Assembly: GCF_020531965.1 (NCBI RefSeq)
Contig: NZ_JAJAWH010000007.1
Span: forward strand, 124,001-188,000
Direction: 5' to 3'
Source of the DNA: Pseudorhizobium xiangyangii
Lineage (GTDB): Bacteria; Pseudomonadota; Alphaproteobacteria; Rhizobiales; Rhizobiaceae
DNA: 64,000 nucleotides
Shown: one piece after another, positions 15,583 through 24,607 of the stretch
How positions within the stretch are numbered: the stretch's first letter is position 1
Layout: every line of letters begins with the position of its first letter
Made by a program: the position numbers and the translations under genes
The notes under the pieces: model-generated
Seen by the model: only the letters and a program-made list of their open reading frames with translations
Told to the model about the DNA's origin: nothing
Databases searched by the model: none

Positions 15583-17265
15583 ATGAGCCAGTCAGCCCAT
15601 CCGCCGCTTGCTAATTCCGGCATCGAGCGAAAATGGTGGCACACCGCCACCATTTACCAGGTCTATCCACGCAGCTTCTGCGACAGCACCGGAGACGGGG
15701 TAGGCGATCTGCCGGGCATCATTGAGCGACTTGATTATCTGCAAGCACTCGGGATCACCGTCATCTGGCTATCCCCGATCTTCGTGTCCCCGATGGACGA
15801 TAACGGCTACGATATTTCTGACTATCAGGACATCGCGCCGGAGTTCGGCACGCTCGCCGATTTTGATCGGCTGGTCGCGGAAGCGCGCAAGCGCGGCATT
15901 GGTATCCTGCTCGATTTGGTCGTCAACCACACGTCTGACGAGCATCCGTGGTTTATTGAAGCGCGCCGGTCGAAGGATAGTCCTTTTCGCAACTACTATA
16001 TCTGGAGAAAGCCCGATCCCGACGGCGGCCCGCCGAATGATCTGACGTCCTCGTTCGGAGGCGCTGCCTGGACCTTGGAACCTCAATCAGGCGAGTACTA
16101 TCTGCATCTGTTTTCCCGCCGGCAGCCGGATCTTAATTGGGAAAACCCTGAAGTGCGCGACGCCATTTACCAGATGATGAACTGGTGGCTTGATCGCGGC
16201 ATTGCCGGCTTTCGCATGGACGTCATCGACCTCATCGGAAAACAGGTGGATGCCCGGATAACGACGGACGGGCCACATCTGCACGATTACCTCCAGGAGA
16301 TGAACCGCAAGACGTTCGGAAACCGGGACGTCCTGACGGTTGGAGAGGCCTGGAGTGCCACCCCTGGTTCGGCGCTCCTGTACTCCGGTCGCCGGCGAGG
16401 CGAATTGTCGATGGTCTTTCAGTTCGAGCACGTCACGCAGAGCTGGGATGAAGTCTATGGCAAGTGGCGTCCGAAACCCATCGATCTGGTGAAGCTGAAA
16501 TCGGTGCTCGGAAAATGGCAGCACGCGCTGGCCGACGACGGCTGGAACTCTTTGTTTTGGGGCAATCATGACCTGCCACGGGCCGTCTCGCGCTACGGCA
16601 ACACTTCTGGCTACCATGTGGAGTCCGCCAAGATGCTGGCAACCGTGCTGCACCTGATGAAGGGGACGCCCTTCATTTATCAGGGGGAAGAGATCGGCAT
16701 GACCAATGTGCCCTTTACCTCCATTGAGCAGTACAAGGACATTGAGACGCTCAACATGCATCGACTCCACGTCGAGGCTGGCCGTTCACCGGAACAGTTT
16801 ATCCACGGTGCGAACCAGAGTGGCCGCGACAACGCCCGCACTCCAATGCAGTGGAGCGCTGCCCCGCACGGCGGCTTTACGACCGGCTCGCCGTGGATCG
16901 AAGCAAATCCGAACTATCCGACGCTGAACGTCGAGAGCCAGGTAACCGATGACCGGTCGATCTGGAACCACTATCGACGGCTCATTGCGTTGCGCAAACA
17001 GCATCAGGTGATCGTTTACGGTCAGTACCAGTCCTGGTTTGATCAACATCCGGATGTTCTGGTCTACACCCGCACGCTGGATGATGACCGGTTGATTGTA
17101 ATCGCCAATTTCACCTCTCGCGATGTGACCATCACCGTTCCGAACGAGTTGCAGCTATGCGGCAGCTGCCTGGTCAGCAACTACCCATTCGTGGACGACA
17201 TATCGGAAGAGCTAAAGCTACGTCCTTATGAAGCGTTCGCGTTACTCTGCAACCCGGCGGAGTGA
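15583..17265 (+). CDS. GH13 family alpha-glucosidase (oligo-1,6-glucosidase/TreC-like)
   Basis: A 560-residue cytoplasmic glycoside hydrolase. Start 15583 has GGAG 6 nt upstream; an earlier frame start at 15472 would lie upstream of the promoter motif. The four GH13 regions are visible: DLVVNHTSDEH, GFRMDVID (nucleophile Asp), VGEAW (acid/base Glu) and WGNHDLPR. The overall pattern (GELSMVFQFEH, DNARTPMQWS, GMTNVPFTSIEQY) is that of oligo-1,6-glucosidases and trehalose-6-phosphate hydrolases. The exact substrate cannot be read from the sequence. It lies 93 bp before treZ, so a role in alpha-glucan or trehalose turnover under stress is inferred. Confidence 0.9.
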   Translation: MSQSAHPPLANSGIERKWWHTATIYQVYPRSFCDSTGDGVGDLPGIIERLDYLQALGITVIWLSPIFVSPMDDNGYDISDYQDIAPEFGTLADFDRLVAEARKRGIGILLDLVVNHTSDEHPWFIEARRSKDSPFRNYYIWRKPDPDGGPPNDLTSSFGGAAWTLEPQSGEYYLHLFSRRQPDLNWENPEVRDAIYQMMNWWLDRGIAGFRMDVIDLIGKQVDARITTDGPHLHDYLQEMNRKTFGNRDVLTVGEAWSATPGSALLYSGRRRGELSMVFQFEHVTQSWDEVYGKWRPKPIDLVKLKSVLGKWQHALADDGWNSLFWGNHDLPRAVSRYGNTSGYHVESAKMLATVLHLMKGTPFIYQGEEIGMTNVPFTSIEQYKDIETLNMHRLHVEAGRSPEQFIHGANQSGRDNARTPMQWSAAPHGGFTTGSPWIEANPNYPTLNVESQVTDDRSIWNHYRRLIALRKQHQVIVYGQYQSWFDQHPDVLVYTRTLDDDRLIVIANFTSRDVTITVPNELQLCGSCLVSNYPFVDDISEELKLRPYEAFALLCNPAE

Positions 17266-17268
17266 TCC

Positions 17269-17293
17269 GGAACTTGCGTGTACCAAAAGCGTT
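17269..17293 (+). promoter_or_regulatory. EcfG/RpoE2-type stress promoter (treZ)
   Basis: An exact GGAAC-N16-CGTT match beginning 4 bp after the GH13 stop and ending 65 bp before the treZ ATG. It is a second general-stress-type promoter in the same two-gene unit. Confidence 0.68.
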
Positions 17294-17358
17294 GGACCGT
17301 TCACCGGAGGCGCAGAGCGCCGCGGCTCAACATCACTCGCCCCAGGTGGCCTGAAGCC

Positions 17359-19311
17359 ATGAGACCGACCGAAGCAATCAATTCTGCCCGCCGCTATCCG
17401 GTCGGCGCTGAGGTTGTGGGGGATGGCGTCTCGTTTCGTGTCTGGGCACCGTCGAAAAAGTCCGTGGCCGTTGTTCTGGACGATAGCCGTGAGATTGAGG
17501 CCCACGCCGACCTGGACGGTTACTTTTCCCTGTACATGGATGGCCTAAAGGCCGGCGCCCTTTATCAACTTCGCCTGGAAGACAGCAAAGAGCTCCTCGC
17601 TGATCCCGCATCGCGCTTCCAGCCGAGAGGTCCACGTGGTCCGTCGATGGTGGTTAATCCTTTCGCCTACCACTGGCACGAAGCGGGTTGGTCCGGCGTG
17701 CAGCGGCGCGGCCAGGTGCTCTACGAAATGCATGTTGGAACCTTCACCGCGGAGGGTACGTGGAGAGCTGCAATGGCAAGGCTACCCCAGCTTGGAGAGC
17801 TTGGGATAACCTGTCTTGAAATGATGCCGGTCAATGAGTTCGATGGGACCTTCGGCTGGGGCTACGACGGAACTTTGCTTTACGCCCCGACGCGCCTCTA
17901 TGGCTGCCCCGATGACCTGCGCGCATTCGTTGATGAGGCGCATCGACTTGGCATCGGTGTCATCCTCGATGTCGTCTACAATCACTTCGGTGCGGGGGAG
18001 CGTTTCGCCGACTTTACCCCCGACTACTTCACCGACCGCTATGCCAATGAATGGGGCAAGTCCATCAACTTCGACGGCCCTAACAGCCTTGGCGTTCGGG
18101 AATACGTGGCCGGCAATGCCGCTTATTGGATCGACGAGTACCACTTCGATGGGCTCAGGATCGATGCCACCCAGGCACTCTTCGATGCCACGAAGGAGGA
18201 GCACATCGTGGCCCGTATCGCCAGAGCCTGTCGGGAGACTGCCGGAACACGGCATGTTCTTCTCGTCAGCGAGAACGAGCCGCAGGAAGCGCGAATGGTC
18301 CGACCGCCGGAGCATTATGGCTACGGTCTCGATGCATTGTGGAACGACGACTTCCATCACTCTGCAACGGTCGCTCTGACGGGACGCAATCAGGCCTATT
18401 ATCACGACCACCGCGGCACTGCGCAGGAGTTCGTCTCGGCCGCCAAGTTCGGATTTCTGTTTCAGGGCCAGAGGTACGATTGGCAGGATGGTCCACGAGG
18501 CACGGCCGGTCTCGACCTGAGGCCCTGCAATTTCGTGCATTTCCTGCAGAACCACGATCAGATCGCCAATTCAGGCACCGGGCAACGGGTTCATCAGATG
18601 ACCTCACCCGCGCGCATGCGCGCAATGACGGCACTCCTGCTGCTCGGACCGCAAACACCTATGCTGTTCCAGGGCCAGGAGTTTGCCGCATCCAGCCACT
18701 TTCACTATTTCGCCGATCGCCGCGGTAACGATGCGGATGAGGTAAGAGCGGGACGTCGGGAGTTCGTCAGCCAGTTCCCGAACCTCACTGATCCGCAGCT
18801 GTTACGGCAAGTGGCAGATCCGTGCGATCGCGCTACGTTCGAGGCTGTCAAGCTCGACTGGTCTGAATGGGATCGTAATGCACATGTGGTCGCACTCCAC
18901 CGGGATCTTCTCTCATTACGACGAACCACGGCAGCGTTAGCTGCTCAGCCCTCGGCGCGTGATGGTCGGCTCGATGGAAGTGTCATGTCGTCGTCGGCAT
19001 TTCTACTGCGCTTTTTTGCCGACCGGCCAGAGGATGAACGGCTTCTTCTGTGCAATCTGGGACCGGATCTGGAGGTTGAAAGCCTTGCCGATCCGCTTTT
19101 CGCTCCACCACCCGGCCTGCAATGGTCCATCGTCTGGTCGAGCGAGGATCCGGCTTATGGCGGTACGGGTCGACGACCGGTGGATGTTCGCAAGCGCTGG
19201 GCAATAAGCGGCGAAAGTGCCGTCGTCATGGCACCGCTCCCCCTCGACGAGCTCGAAAAGCCCAGCAGCGAAGCGATGCACCTCTGGCAGCAGGCGATTT
19301 CGAACATTTAG
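17359..19311 (+). CDS. treZ: Malto-oligosyltrehalose trehalohydrolase
   Basis: A 650-residue GH13 enzyme that releases trehalose from maltooligosyl trehalose. It has the expected N-terminal beta-sandwich (about 15-105; GDGVSFRVWAPSKKSVAVVL) followed by the barrel. Characteristic TreZ segments are YEMHVGTFTAEGTW, MPVNEFDGTFGWGYDG, ILDVVYNHFG, FDGLRIDATQ (Asp nucleophile), LVSENEP (Glu) and FLQNHDQIANSGTG. Start 17359 gives the normal length. The partner TreY is not in this window. Trehalose is a compatible solute, consistent with the stress-type promoter upstream. Confidence 0.93.
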   Translation: MRPTEAINSARRYPVGAEVVGDGVSFRVWAPSKKSVAVVLDDSREIEAHADLDGYFSLYMDGLKAGALYQLRLEDSKELLADPASRFQPRGPRGPSMVVNPFAYHWHEAGWSGVQRRGQVLYEMHVGTFTAEGTWRAAMARLPQLGELGITCLEMMPVNEFDGTFGWGYDGTLLYAPTRLYGCPDDLRAFVDEAHRLGIGVILDVVYNHFGAGERFADFTPDYFTDRYANEWGKSINFDGPNSLGVREYVAGNAAYWIDEYHFDGLRIDATQALFDATKEEHIVARIARACRETAGTRHVLLVSENEPQEARMVRPPEHYGYGLDALWNDDFHHSATVALTGRNQAYYHDHRGTAQEFVSAAKFGFLFQGQRYDWQDGPRGTAGLDLRPCNFVHFLQNHDQIANSGTGQRVHQMTSPARMRAMTALLLLGPQTPMLFQGQEFAASSHFHYFADRRGNDADEVRAGRREFVSQFPNLTDPQLLRQVADPCDRATFEAVKLDWSEWDRNAHVVALHRDLLSLRRTTAALAAQPSARDGRLDGSVMSSSAFLLRFFADRPEDERLLLCNLGPDLEVESLADPLFAPPPGLQWSIVWSSEDPAYGGTGRRPVDVRKRWAISGESAVVMAPLPLDELEKPSSEAMHLWQQAISNI

Positions 19312-19359
19312 GCGGGATTCGGTGATGACATCGCGCCGATTTACTGTAATTCTGCCCGT

Positions 19360-19438
19360 CGACAGGGGCGTCTGCGCGGTGCGTAGGCTGAGAAGAACCC
19401 TTTGAACCTGAACCAGATCATGCTGGCGGAGGGAGTCG
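19360..19438 (+). ncRNA. TPP riboswitch (THI element)
   Basis: The leader contains the conserved thiamine-pyrophosphate aptamer blocks GGCTGAGA, ACCCTTTGAACCTGAACC and AGATCATGCTGGCG in order. They are enclosed by a P1 helix of CGAC (19360-19363) with GTCG (19435-19438). It lies 58 bp upstream of thiM and should repress thiM-thiE-thiD when TPP is abundant, probably by masking the ribosome site. Confidence 0.95.
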
Positions 19439-19495
19439 TTCGGGCCATTGATCGGATGTTGCCCCGCGCCTGCCCCGCCGTTGAAAGGGCATTCC

Positions 19496-20302
19496 ATGAC
19501 ACCCATTTCGCCAGGCTGCGGAGCGCTGCTTGAGGCGATGCGACACACGAACCCGCTCGTGCAATGCATCACCAACGACGTCTCCATGAACATCGCCGCC
19601 AACGTCCTGCTTTCGGCCGGCGCCTCTCCGGCCATGGTTAGCGCCGAAGAGGAAGCCGGCGAGTTTGCCCGGATAGCCTCTGCGGTCACGATCAACATCG
19701 GCACGCTGTGGGCAGGCGGGGTGCCTGGCATGAAGGCTGCGGCAAAGGCCGCCAGCGAGACAGGCAAGCCGTGGGTTCTCGATCCCGTCGCCCACTATGC
19801 CACTGGTTTCCGGCGGGCTGTGGTCGTCGAACTTCTCGACCTGGAGCCGACGGTGATCCGCGGAAATGCGTCTGAAATCATGACCCTCGCCGGCATCGAG
19901 GCGCGGGGCCGCGGCGTAGACAGCGGCGACAGCAGCAGTTCGGCAGAAACCTCTGCCCTCTCCCTGGCGCGACAGCAAAACTGCGTCGTCGCCGTAACCG
20001 GCGAGATCGATTTCGTCACCGACGGCAACCGATCGGTACGAATCGAAGGAGGCTCGCTGTTAATGCCGAAGGTGACCGCACTTGGCTGCGCCCTTACCTG
20101 CCTTGTGGGCGCCTTTGCCGGGGCGCTCCCAGAAAATCCGTTTGAAGCCAGTGTCGCGGCACTCGCCATGTTCGCCGTCTCCGGCGAACAGGCAGGTCTC
20201 ACAGCGCGAGGACCCGGCTCCTTCCAACCGCTGTTCCTGGACGCCCTGTCGGTAATCGACGGGGCGCGTATCGACGCCGAAGCAAGGATCACCGCCGCAT
20301 GA
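19496..20302 (+). CDS. thiM: Hydroxyethylthiazole kinase
   Basis: A 268-residue ribokinase-like enzyme phosphorylating the thiazole moiety for thiamine salvage. Family motifs include NPLVQCITNDVSMNIAANV at the N-terminus, WVLDPVAHYATGFR and GNASEIMTLAG. Catalytic Cys and Gly-rich segments occur near VTALGCALTCLVGAF. Start 19496 is preceded by AAAGGG and gives standard length. It is the first gene after the TPP riboswitch; its stop overlaps the thiE start (ATGA). Confidence 0.95.
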   Translation: MTPISPGCGALLEAMRHTNPLVQCITNDVSMNIAANVLLSAGASPAMVSAEEEAGEFARIASAVTINIGTLWAGGVPGMKAAAKAASETGKPWVLDPVAHYATGFRRAVVVELLDLEPTVIRGNASEIMTLAGIEARGRGVDSGDSSSSAETSALSLARQQNCVVAVTGEIDFVTDGNRSVRIEGGSLLMPKVTALGCALTCLVGAFAGALPENPFEASVAALAMFAVSGEQAGLTARGPGSFQPLFLDALSVIDGARIDAEARITAA

Positions 20303-20934
20303 AAAACCTTGATCTTTCTCTCTACCTCGTCCTGGATCCGGATCTCTGCCGTGAAATCGGCGTTGCTGAAACCGCCCGGCTCGCTGCCGAAGGCGGTGCG
20401 ACCATGGTGCAGCTGCGCGACAAGCTTGCCGACACCAAGGCCATGATCGAGACCGGAAAGGCACTGAAGGCCGCACTTGCCGGAACACGCGTGCCGCTCA
20501 TCATCAATGACGACGTGGAAGTAGCGATCGCCATCGGCGCCGACGGCGTACATGTCGGCCAGAGCGACCTGCCGGCAGCGATGAGCCGTGCCTTGTTGGG
20601 AGCGGACATGATACTCGGCCTTTCCGTGGAGACGATTGACCTCGCAAATCGCGTCGATCCGGCGATCGTAGACTACGTCGGTGTCGGCCCCGTCTTTGCG
20701 ACCGCCACAAAGCCGGACCACAAACAGCCGATCGGTTTCGAGGGGCTGGCAAGGATCGTCGCAGCGTCCCCTGTGCCCGCTGTTGCTATCGGCGGCTTGA
20801 AGTCAGGACATGCAGCATCAGTGCTTGCCGCCGGCGCGCGTGGCATGGCGGTCGTCTCAGCCATCTGCGGCACTGCAGATCCGAAGGTTGCCGCCAGGCA
20901 GCTGCTCGCTGAAATTCAGGAGGCCCGCCGATGA
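20299..20934 (+). CDS. thiE: Thiamine phosphate synthase
   Basis: A 211-residue TIM-barrel enzyme joining HMP-pyrophosphate and thiazole phosphate. Motifs: MVQLRDKLADTKAM (normally QLRxK), PLIINDDVEVAIAIGADGVHVGQSDLP, DYVGVGPVFATATKPD and PAVAIGGL. It is translationally coupled to both neighbours by 4-bp overlaps. Confidence 0.95.
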   Translation: MKNLDLSLYLVLDPDLCREIGVAETARLAAEGGATMVQLRDKLADTKAMIETGKALKAALAGTRVPLIINDDVEVAIAIGADGVHVGQSDLPAAMSRALLGADMILGLSVETIDLANRVDPAIVDYVGVGPVFATATKPDHKQPIGFEGLARIVAASPVPAVAIGGLKSGHAASVLAAGARGMAVVSAICGTADPKVAARQLLAEIQEARR

Positions 20935-21728
20935 CCGCCAACATTCTGTCCATCGCCGGCTCCGACCCCTCGGGAGGCGCCGGCATCCAAGCCGACCTGA
21001 AGGCGTTCGCTGCCCGCGGAACTTTCGGAATGGCGGTTCTGACGGCATTGACCGCCCAGAACACTCAAGGCGTATCGGGGGTCCATCTGATCCCGGCAGC
21101 CTTTGTGGCCGACCAGATCCGGGAGGTCTTTTCGGACGTCAGGGTCGATGCCGTAAAAATCGGCATGATTGCCAGCGCAGAGATCGCCGAGGCCGTAGCG
21201 GATGTCCTTAGCGAGCACCCAGATGTCCCCCTGGTGCTGGATCCGGTGATGGTTGCCAAGGGCGGACACTCTCTGTTGGCGACAGATGCGGTCGATGCCC
21301 TCAAACGCCGACTGCTGCCCCTCGCCACGTTGATCACGCCGAACCTGCCGGAGGCAGCCGCACTTCTGGGAACAGCAGAGGCAAAGGATCGCCCGACGAT
21401 GACAAGGCAGGCCGAACAGCTGCTTTCGCTTGGTGCGAAGGCCGCGCTCATCAAGGGAGGTCATCTGGAGACTGCCGAAAGTCCGGACGTGCTTACCGGC
21501 CAACACGGATCGGTATGGTTTGAGGCAGCCCGCATCGCAACCCCCAACACCCATGGAACCGGCTGCACCCTGTCAAGTGCGGTGGCAGCAGAGCTGGGCA
21601 AAGGAGCTGACCTCGCGGACGCCGTGCGCACCGCGAAAGCCTATCTGGCTGGAGCGATCGCTCGTTCAAACGCGTTGACGGTCGGCTCCGGCCACGGTCC
21701 GGTGCACCATTTCCATGAGTGGTGGTAG
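20931..21728 (+). CDS. thiD: Hydroxymethylpyrimidine/phosphomethylpyrimidine kinase
   Basis: A 265-residue ribokinase-family enzyme making HMP-pyrophosphate. Typical segments are SIAGSDPSGGAGIQADLKAF, VLDPVMVAKGGHSLL, TPNLPEAAALLG and NTHGTGCTLSSAVAAELG (anion hole and catalytic Cys). It completes the salvage set thiM-thiE-thiD. No terminator is obvious in the 22 bp before the convergent CoA-transferase gene. Confidence 0.95.
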   Translation: MTANILSIAGSDPSGGAGIQADLKAFAARGTFGMAVLTALTAQNTQGVSGVHLIPAAFVADQIREVFSDVRVDAVKIGMIASAEIAEAVADVLSEHPDVPLVLDPVMVAKGGHSLLATDAVDALKRRLLPLATLITPNLPEAAALLGTAEAKDRPTMTRQAEQLLSLGAKAALIKGGHLETAESPDVLTGQHGSVWFEAARIATPNTHGTGCTLSSAVAAELGKGADLADAVRTAKAYLAGAIARSNALTVGSGHGPVHHFHEWW

Positions 21729-21750
21729 CCCGATCTATTTAATACCCAAA

Positions 21751-23247
21751 TCAGGTCTCAGCGCGCATCGAACCTGTCTGCCGCATCCGCTCATGCCAGG
21801 AGAAAGCCTCTTCCAGCAGATGCGGCGTATGCCCGCCGCGCTCACACGCACGCTCGAAATAATCCAGCAGCTCGCCGCGGTATTGCGGATGAACGCAGTT
21901 CTGGATGATTTGGACCGCCCGCTCGCGAGGAGCCAGTTCCCGCAAGTCGGCAAGCCCGTTTTCGGTAACGATGATATCGACGTCATGCTCGTTGTGGTCG
22001 ACATGCGTTACCATCGGCACGACTGAGGAGATCCTGCCGTCCTTGGCAAGCGACTTCGTCACGAAAATGGAAAGATACGCGTTGCGGGCAAAATCCCCGG
22101 AGCCGCCAATGCCGTTCATCATATGCGTGCCGTTGACATGCGTGGAGTTTACATTGCCGTAGATATCGATCTCGAGCGCTGTGTTTATGCCGATAACGCC
22201 CAGCCTGCGGATAACCTCCGGATGGTTGCTGATCTCCTGCGGCCGGAGCACCAGATGCTCCCGGTATTTATGGAAATTGCCGAAGACGCGGTCAGCGCAG
22301 GCAGAAGAGAGCGTGATCGACGAGCCGGACGCAAACGCAAGCTTGCCCGCATCGAAGAGATCGAACGTGCTGTCCTGTAGTACCTCGCTATACATGCGCA
22401 GGTGATGAAAGGGGCCGTCGGCAAGGCCCGTCAGCACCGAGTTTGCGATCGTGCCTATGCCCGCCTGCAGCGGCTGCAAGGTCAGGTCCAACCGCCCCTG
22501 TTTTACTTCGTCCTCGAAGAAGTGGATGAGATGGGCAGCAATCGCGCCCGTGTCGTCATCCTGGGGCTCGATGGTAGATGCGCTGTCCTTGTCGTCGGTC
22601 ACGACGATTGCAGCGATTTTCTCCGGATCGATCGGCACATAGGGGAAGCCGACGCGACTATCGCAGGTGACAACCGGAATCGGCACGCGCGACGGCCGCT
22701 TTCCGGGAAAATAGATGTCATGCAGGCCTTCGAGCTCCGCCGGCTGGCTCAGGTTGATCTCGACGATGATCTTCTTCGCCAGCACCGCAAAGCTTGCTGA
22801 ATTGCCAACCGAGGTCGAAGGTACGATGCCGCCGTCCTCGGTGATCGCCGCCGCTTCGATGATCGCATAGTCGATCGGTCCCAGCTGGTTGGAACGAAGA
22901 TGCTCGACCGTCTCTGACAGATGTTGGTCGATGAACATCACCTCGCCCCGGTTGATTGCGGCGCGGAGCGTTCGATCGGCCTGAAACGGCATGCGTCGGG
23001 CCAGCACTTTTGCCTCAGTCAGGATTCGATCCACGTCATGGCCGAGGGAGGCGCCAGTTATCAGCGTTATTTTGAAAGGGTCTGTCTTTGCTCGAGCGGC
23101 CATGGCTATCGGAACCGCCTTCGCGTCACCGGCCCTGGTAAACCCGCTCATCCCGATGATCATGCCATCCTTGATCAGAGCTGCAGCTTTTTCGGCGGTG
23201 GTGATTTTGTCCATCAAGGCGGGGCGGCGGATGCGATCAGCGATCAT
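21751..23247 (-). CDS. Acetyl-CoA hydrolase/succinate CoA-transferase family protein
   Basis: A 498-residue class I CoA-transferase of the Cat1/YgfH (ScpC) type, transferring CoA between succinate and acetate or propionate. N-terminal ADRIRRPALMDKITTAEKAA, GASLGHDVDR and the C-terminal MMNGIGGSGDFARNAYLS and VDIIVTENGLADLRELAPRER are diagnostic. The specific acyl donor cannot be told from sequence. It is a single-gene unit. An FNR/FixK-like box lies 118 bp upstream, suggesting control by low oxygen. Confidence 0.9.
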   Translation of the reverse strand: MIADRIRRPALMDKITTAEKAAALIKDGMIIGMSGFTRAGDAKAVPIAMAARAKTDPFKITLITGASLGHDVDRILTEAKVLARRMPFQADRTLRAAINRGEVMFIDQHLSETVEHLRSNQLGPIDYAIIEAAAITEDGGIVPSTSVGNSASFAVLAKKIIVEINLSQPAELEGLHDIYFPGKRPSRVPIPVVTCDSRVGFPYVPIDPEKIAAIVVTDDKDSASTIEPQDDDTGAIAAHLIHFFEDEVKQGRLDLTLQPLQAGIGTIANSVLTGLADGPFHHLRMYSEVLQDSTFDLFDAGKLAFASGSSITLSSACADRVFGNFHKYREHLVLRPQEISNHPEVIRRLGVIGINTALEIDIYGNVNSTHVNGTHMMNGIGGSGDFARNAYLSIFVTKSLAKDGRISSVVPMVTHVDHNEHDVDIIVTENGLADLRELAPRERAVQIIQNCVHPQYRGELLDYFERACERGGHTPHLLEEAFSWHERMRQTGSMRAET

Positions 23248-23364
23248 TTTAGTCTCTTCTCAAATACAACAGGCCACCTTTTTCCTCCGCCATTGCAGAA
23301 GTCAAGGGGATGTCCACCTCATGCTCGAAGTGGACGAAGCTATGATCGTAAGGGCACGCTGACA

Positions 23365-23378
23365 TTGATCAAAGTCAA
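23365..23378 (-). promoter_or_regulatory. FNR/FixK-type box candidate
   Basis: TTGAT-N4-GTCAA matches the anaerobic regulator consensus TTGAY-N4-RTCAA. The centre is about 124 bp from the CoA-transferase start. A possible -10 (TAGCTT or GATCAT on the minus strand) lies about 20-30 bp downstream of it. Only the left-reading gene is in position to use it. Confidence 0.5.
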
Positions 23379-23561
23379 GGCCACAGATCTTCGAAGACTT
23401 TTGCAGGCCCGGACTGAGCTCCTCAACCCAACCTATTCCGCAGCTTTAAGGCTGTGACAGCGATGAGGTCTGCCTATCGACGGAAACTGCCTTGTCGGGT
23501 AATCCTGCTACGAGGCCATTGTTCCGGCACAGCGCGCATAAGCTTGGCGGTGCCATAAACG

Positions 23562-23586
23562 GCGCTTCGTTCCACCAAGCGCCGTC
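23562..23586 (-). terminator. Hairpin downstream of doeB
   Basis: A perfect 8-bp stem CGGCGCTT ... AAGCGCCG with a 9-nt loop, 6 bp past the doeB stop. Only TTTAT follows on the minus strand, so it is a weak candidate terminator or an mRNA 3-prime-end stabiliser. Confidence 0.45.
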
Positions 23587-23592
23587 AGTTTG

Positions 23593-24606
23593 TCAGCCGA
23601 CCGATACCGCAACGACCGACACGCAGTCCCCTGCTTTGACGAGACCTGGGAAATGTCGGGCGCAGAGGACGCCATCCATCTTCGCACGAATTTCGCTGGG
23701 CGGCGCACCCGTGCGGCCGGTCTGGTAGATGCGGGCAACAATGTCACCACGCTTGACCGACTCACCGAGATCGACGGTGAATTCGATGAGGCCATTTTCC
23801 TCCGAAAAGGAAAAGCAGTCTCCATCCGGCATGTCCAACCAGGTAGTGGACCCTGCCTCCACCGGGCCTGCGACGATGCCCGCATAGCGGAGAAGATTCA
23901 TCACGCCGCGCTTTGCAATCCCGGCGCTTTTAGCGGTCGCTGTCCCACCGCCACCGAGTTCGGTGGTGATGAAGATCTTGCCCATCTCCTCGGCGGCCGT
24001 GTCATACATACCGACTGCGTCAATCTCCAGCATCTTCATCGAGTAGGGCGCCGAAAATGCCCTCACCAATTCGAAGGCTCGCGCCTCCTGGCTCTTGTCG
24101 GGCAAGACGTGCGCCGCACAGAAGGGAAGAAAATCAAGCGTCCTCCCACCCGAATGAAAATCGAGGACGATGTCGGCGCGCGGAAGAAGCTCACGCTGGA
24201 AATAGTCCGCAATCTTCTGCGTCACAGTCCCATCCCGTCGGCCGGGGAAACTGCGATTGAGATTGCCCTTATCGATCGGCGAAGTCCGCGTACCGGCAAG
24301 AAACGCCGGGTAATTCATGGCCGGCACGATGATCACAGTGCCCGTCACATCCTCTGCCTTCAGGCCGCAGGCGAGGTCGAAGAGCGCGATTGGCCCTTCG
24401 TACTCATCCCCATGGTTGCCACCCGTCAGCAGTGCCGTCGGCCCCTCGCCGCTTCGGATGACGGTGACGGGGATCATCACTGATCCCCAGGCAGAATCGT
24501 CACGGCTGTAGGGCAGCCGTAAAAAACCGTGCTGTACACCCTCGGCCTCGAAGTCGACCGTTGGGCTGATCGGCGAAGGCCTCAATGCTGACATTGTCAT
24601 TCCCAC
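23593..24606 (-). CDS. doeB: N-alpha-acetyl-L-2,4-diaminobutyrate deacetylase (EutE/DoeB)
   Basis: A 337-residue zinc amidohydrolase of the succinylglutamate desuccinylase/aspartoacylase family. Zinc ligands are in GGNHGDEYEG and LDFHSGGRTL. NLNRSFPGRRDG is the family signature and TTELGGGG carries the catalytic region. It hydrolyses the product of ectoine ring opening to L-2,4-diaminobutyrate. It starts 1 bp after the doeA stop and ends the eut/doe operon. Confidence 0.93.
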   Translation of the reverse strand: MGMTMSALRPSPISPTVDFEAEGVQHGFLRLPYSRDDSAWGSVMIPVTVIRSGEGPTALLTGGNHGDEYEGPIALFDLACGLKAEDVTGTVIIVPAMNYPAFLAGTRTSPIDKGNLNRSFPGRRDGTVTQKIADYFQRELLPRADIVLDFHSGGRTLDFLPFCAAHVLPDKSQEARAFELVRAFSAPYSMKMLEIDAVGMYDTAAEEMGKIFITTELGGGGTATAKSAGIAKRGVMNLLRYAGIVAGPVEAGSTTWLDMPDGDCFSFSEENGLIEFTVDLGESVKRGDIVARIYQTGRTGAPPSEIRAKMDGVLCARHFPGLVKAGDCVSVVAVSVG

Positions 24607-24607
24607 C

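Larger units (their letters stand above)
23248..23592. other. Intergenic region upstream of the CoA-transferase gene
   Basis: A 345-bp spacer between the CoA-transferase gene (reading left) and the end of doeB. It contains an FNR/FixK-like palindrome at 23365-23378 and a hairpin at 23562-23586 close to the doeB stop. No coding frame with recognisable features was seen. Confidence 0.7.
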
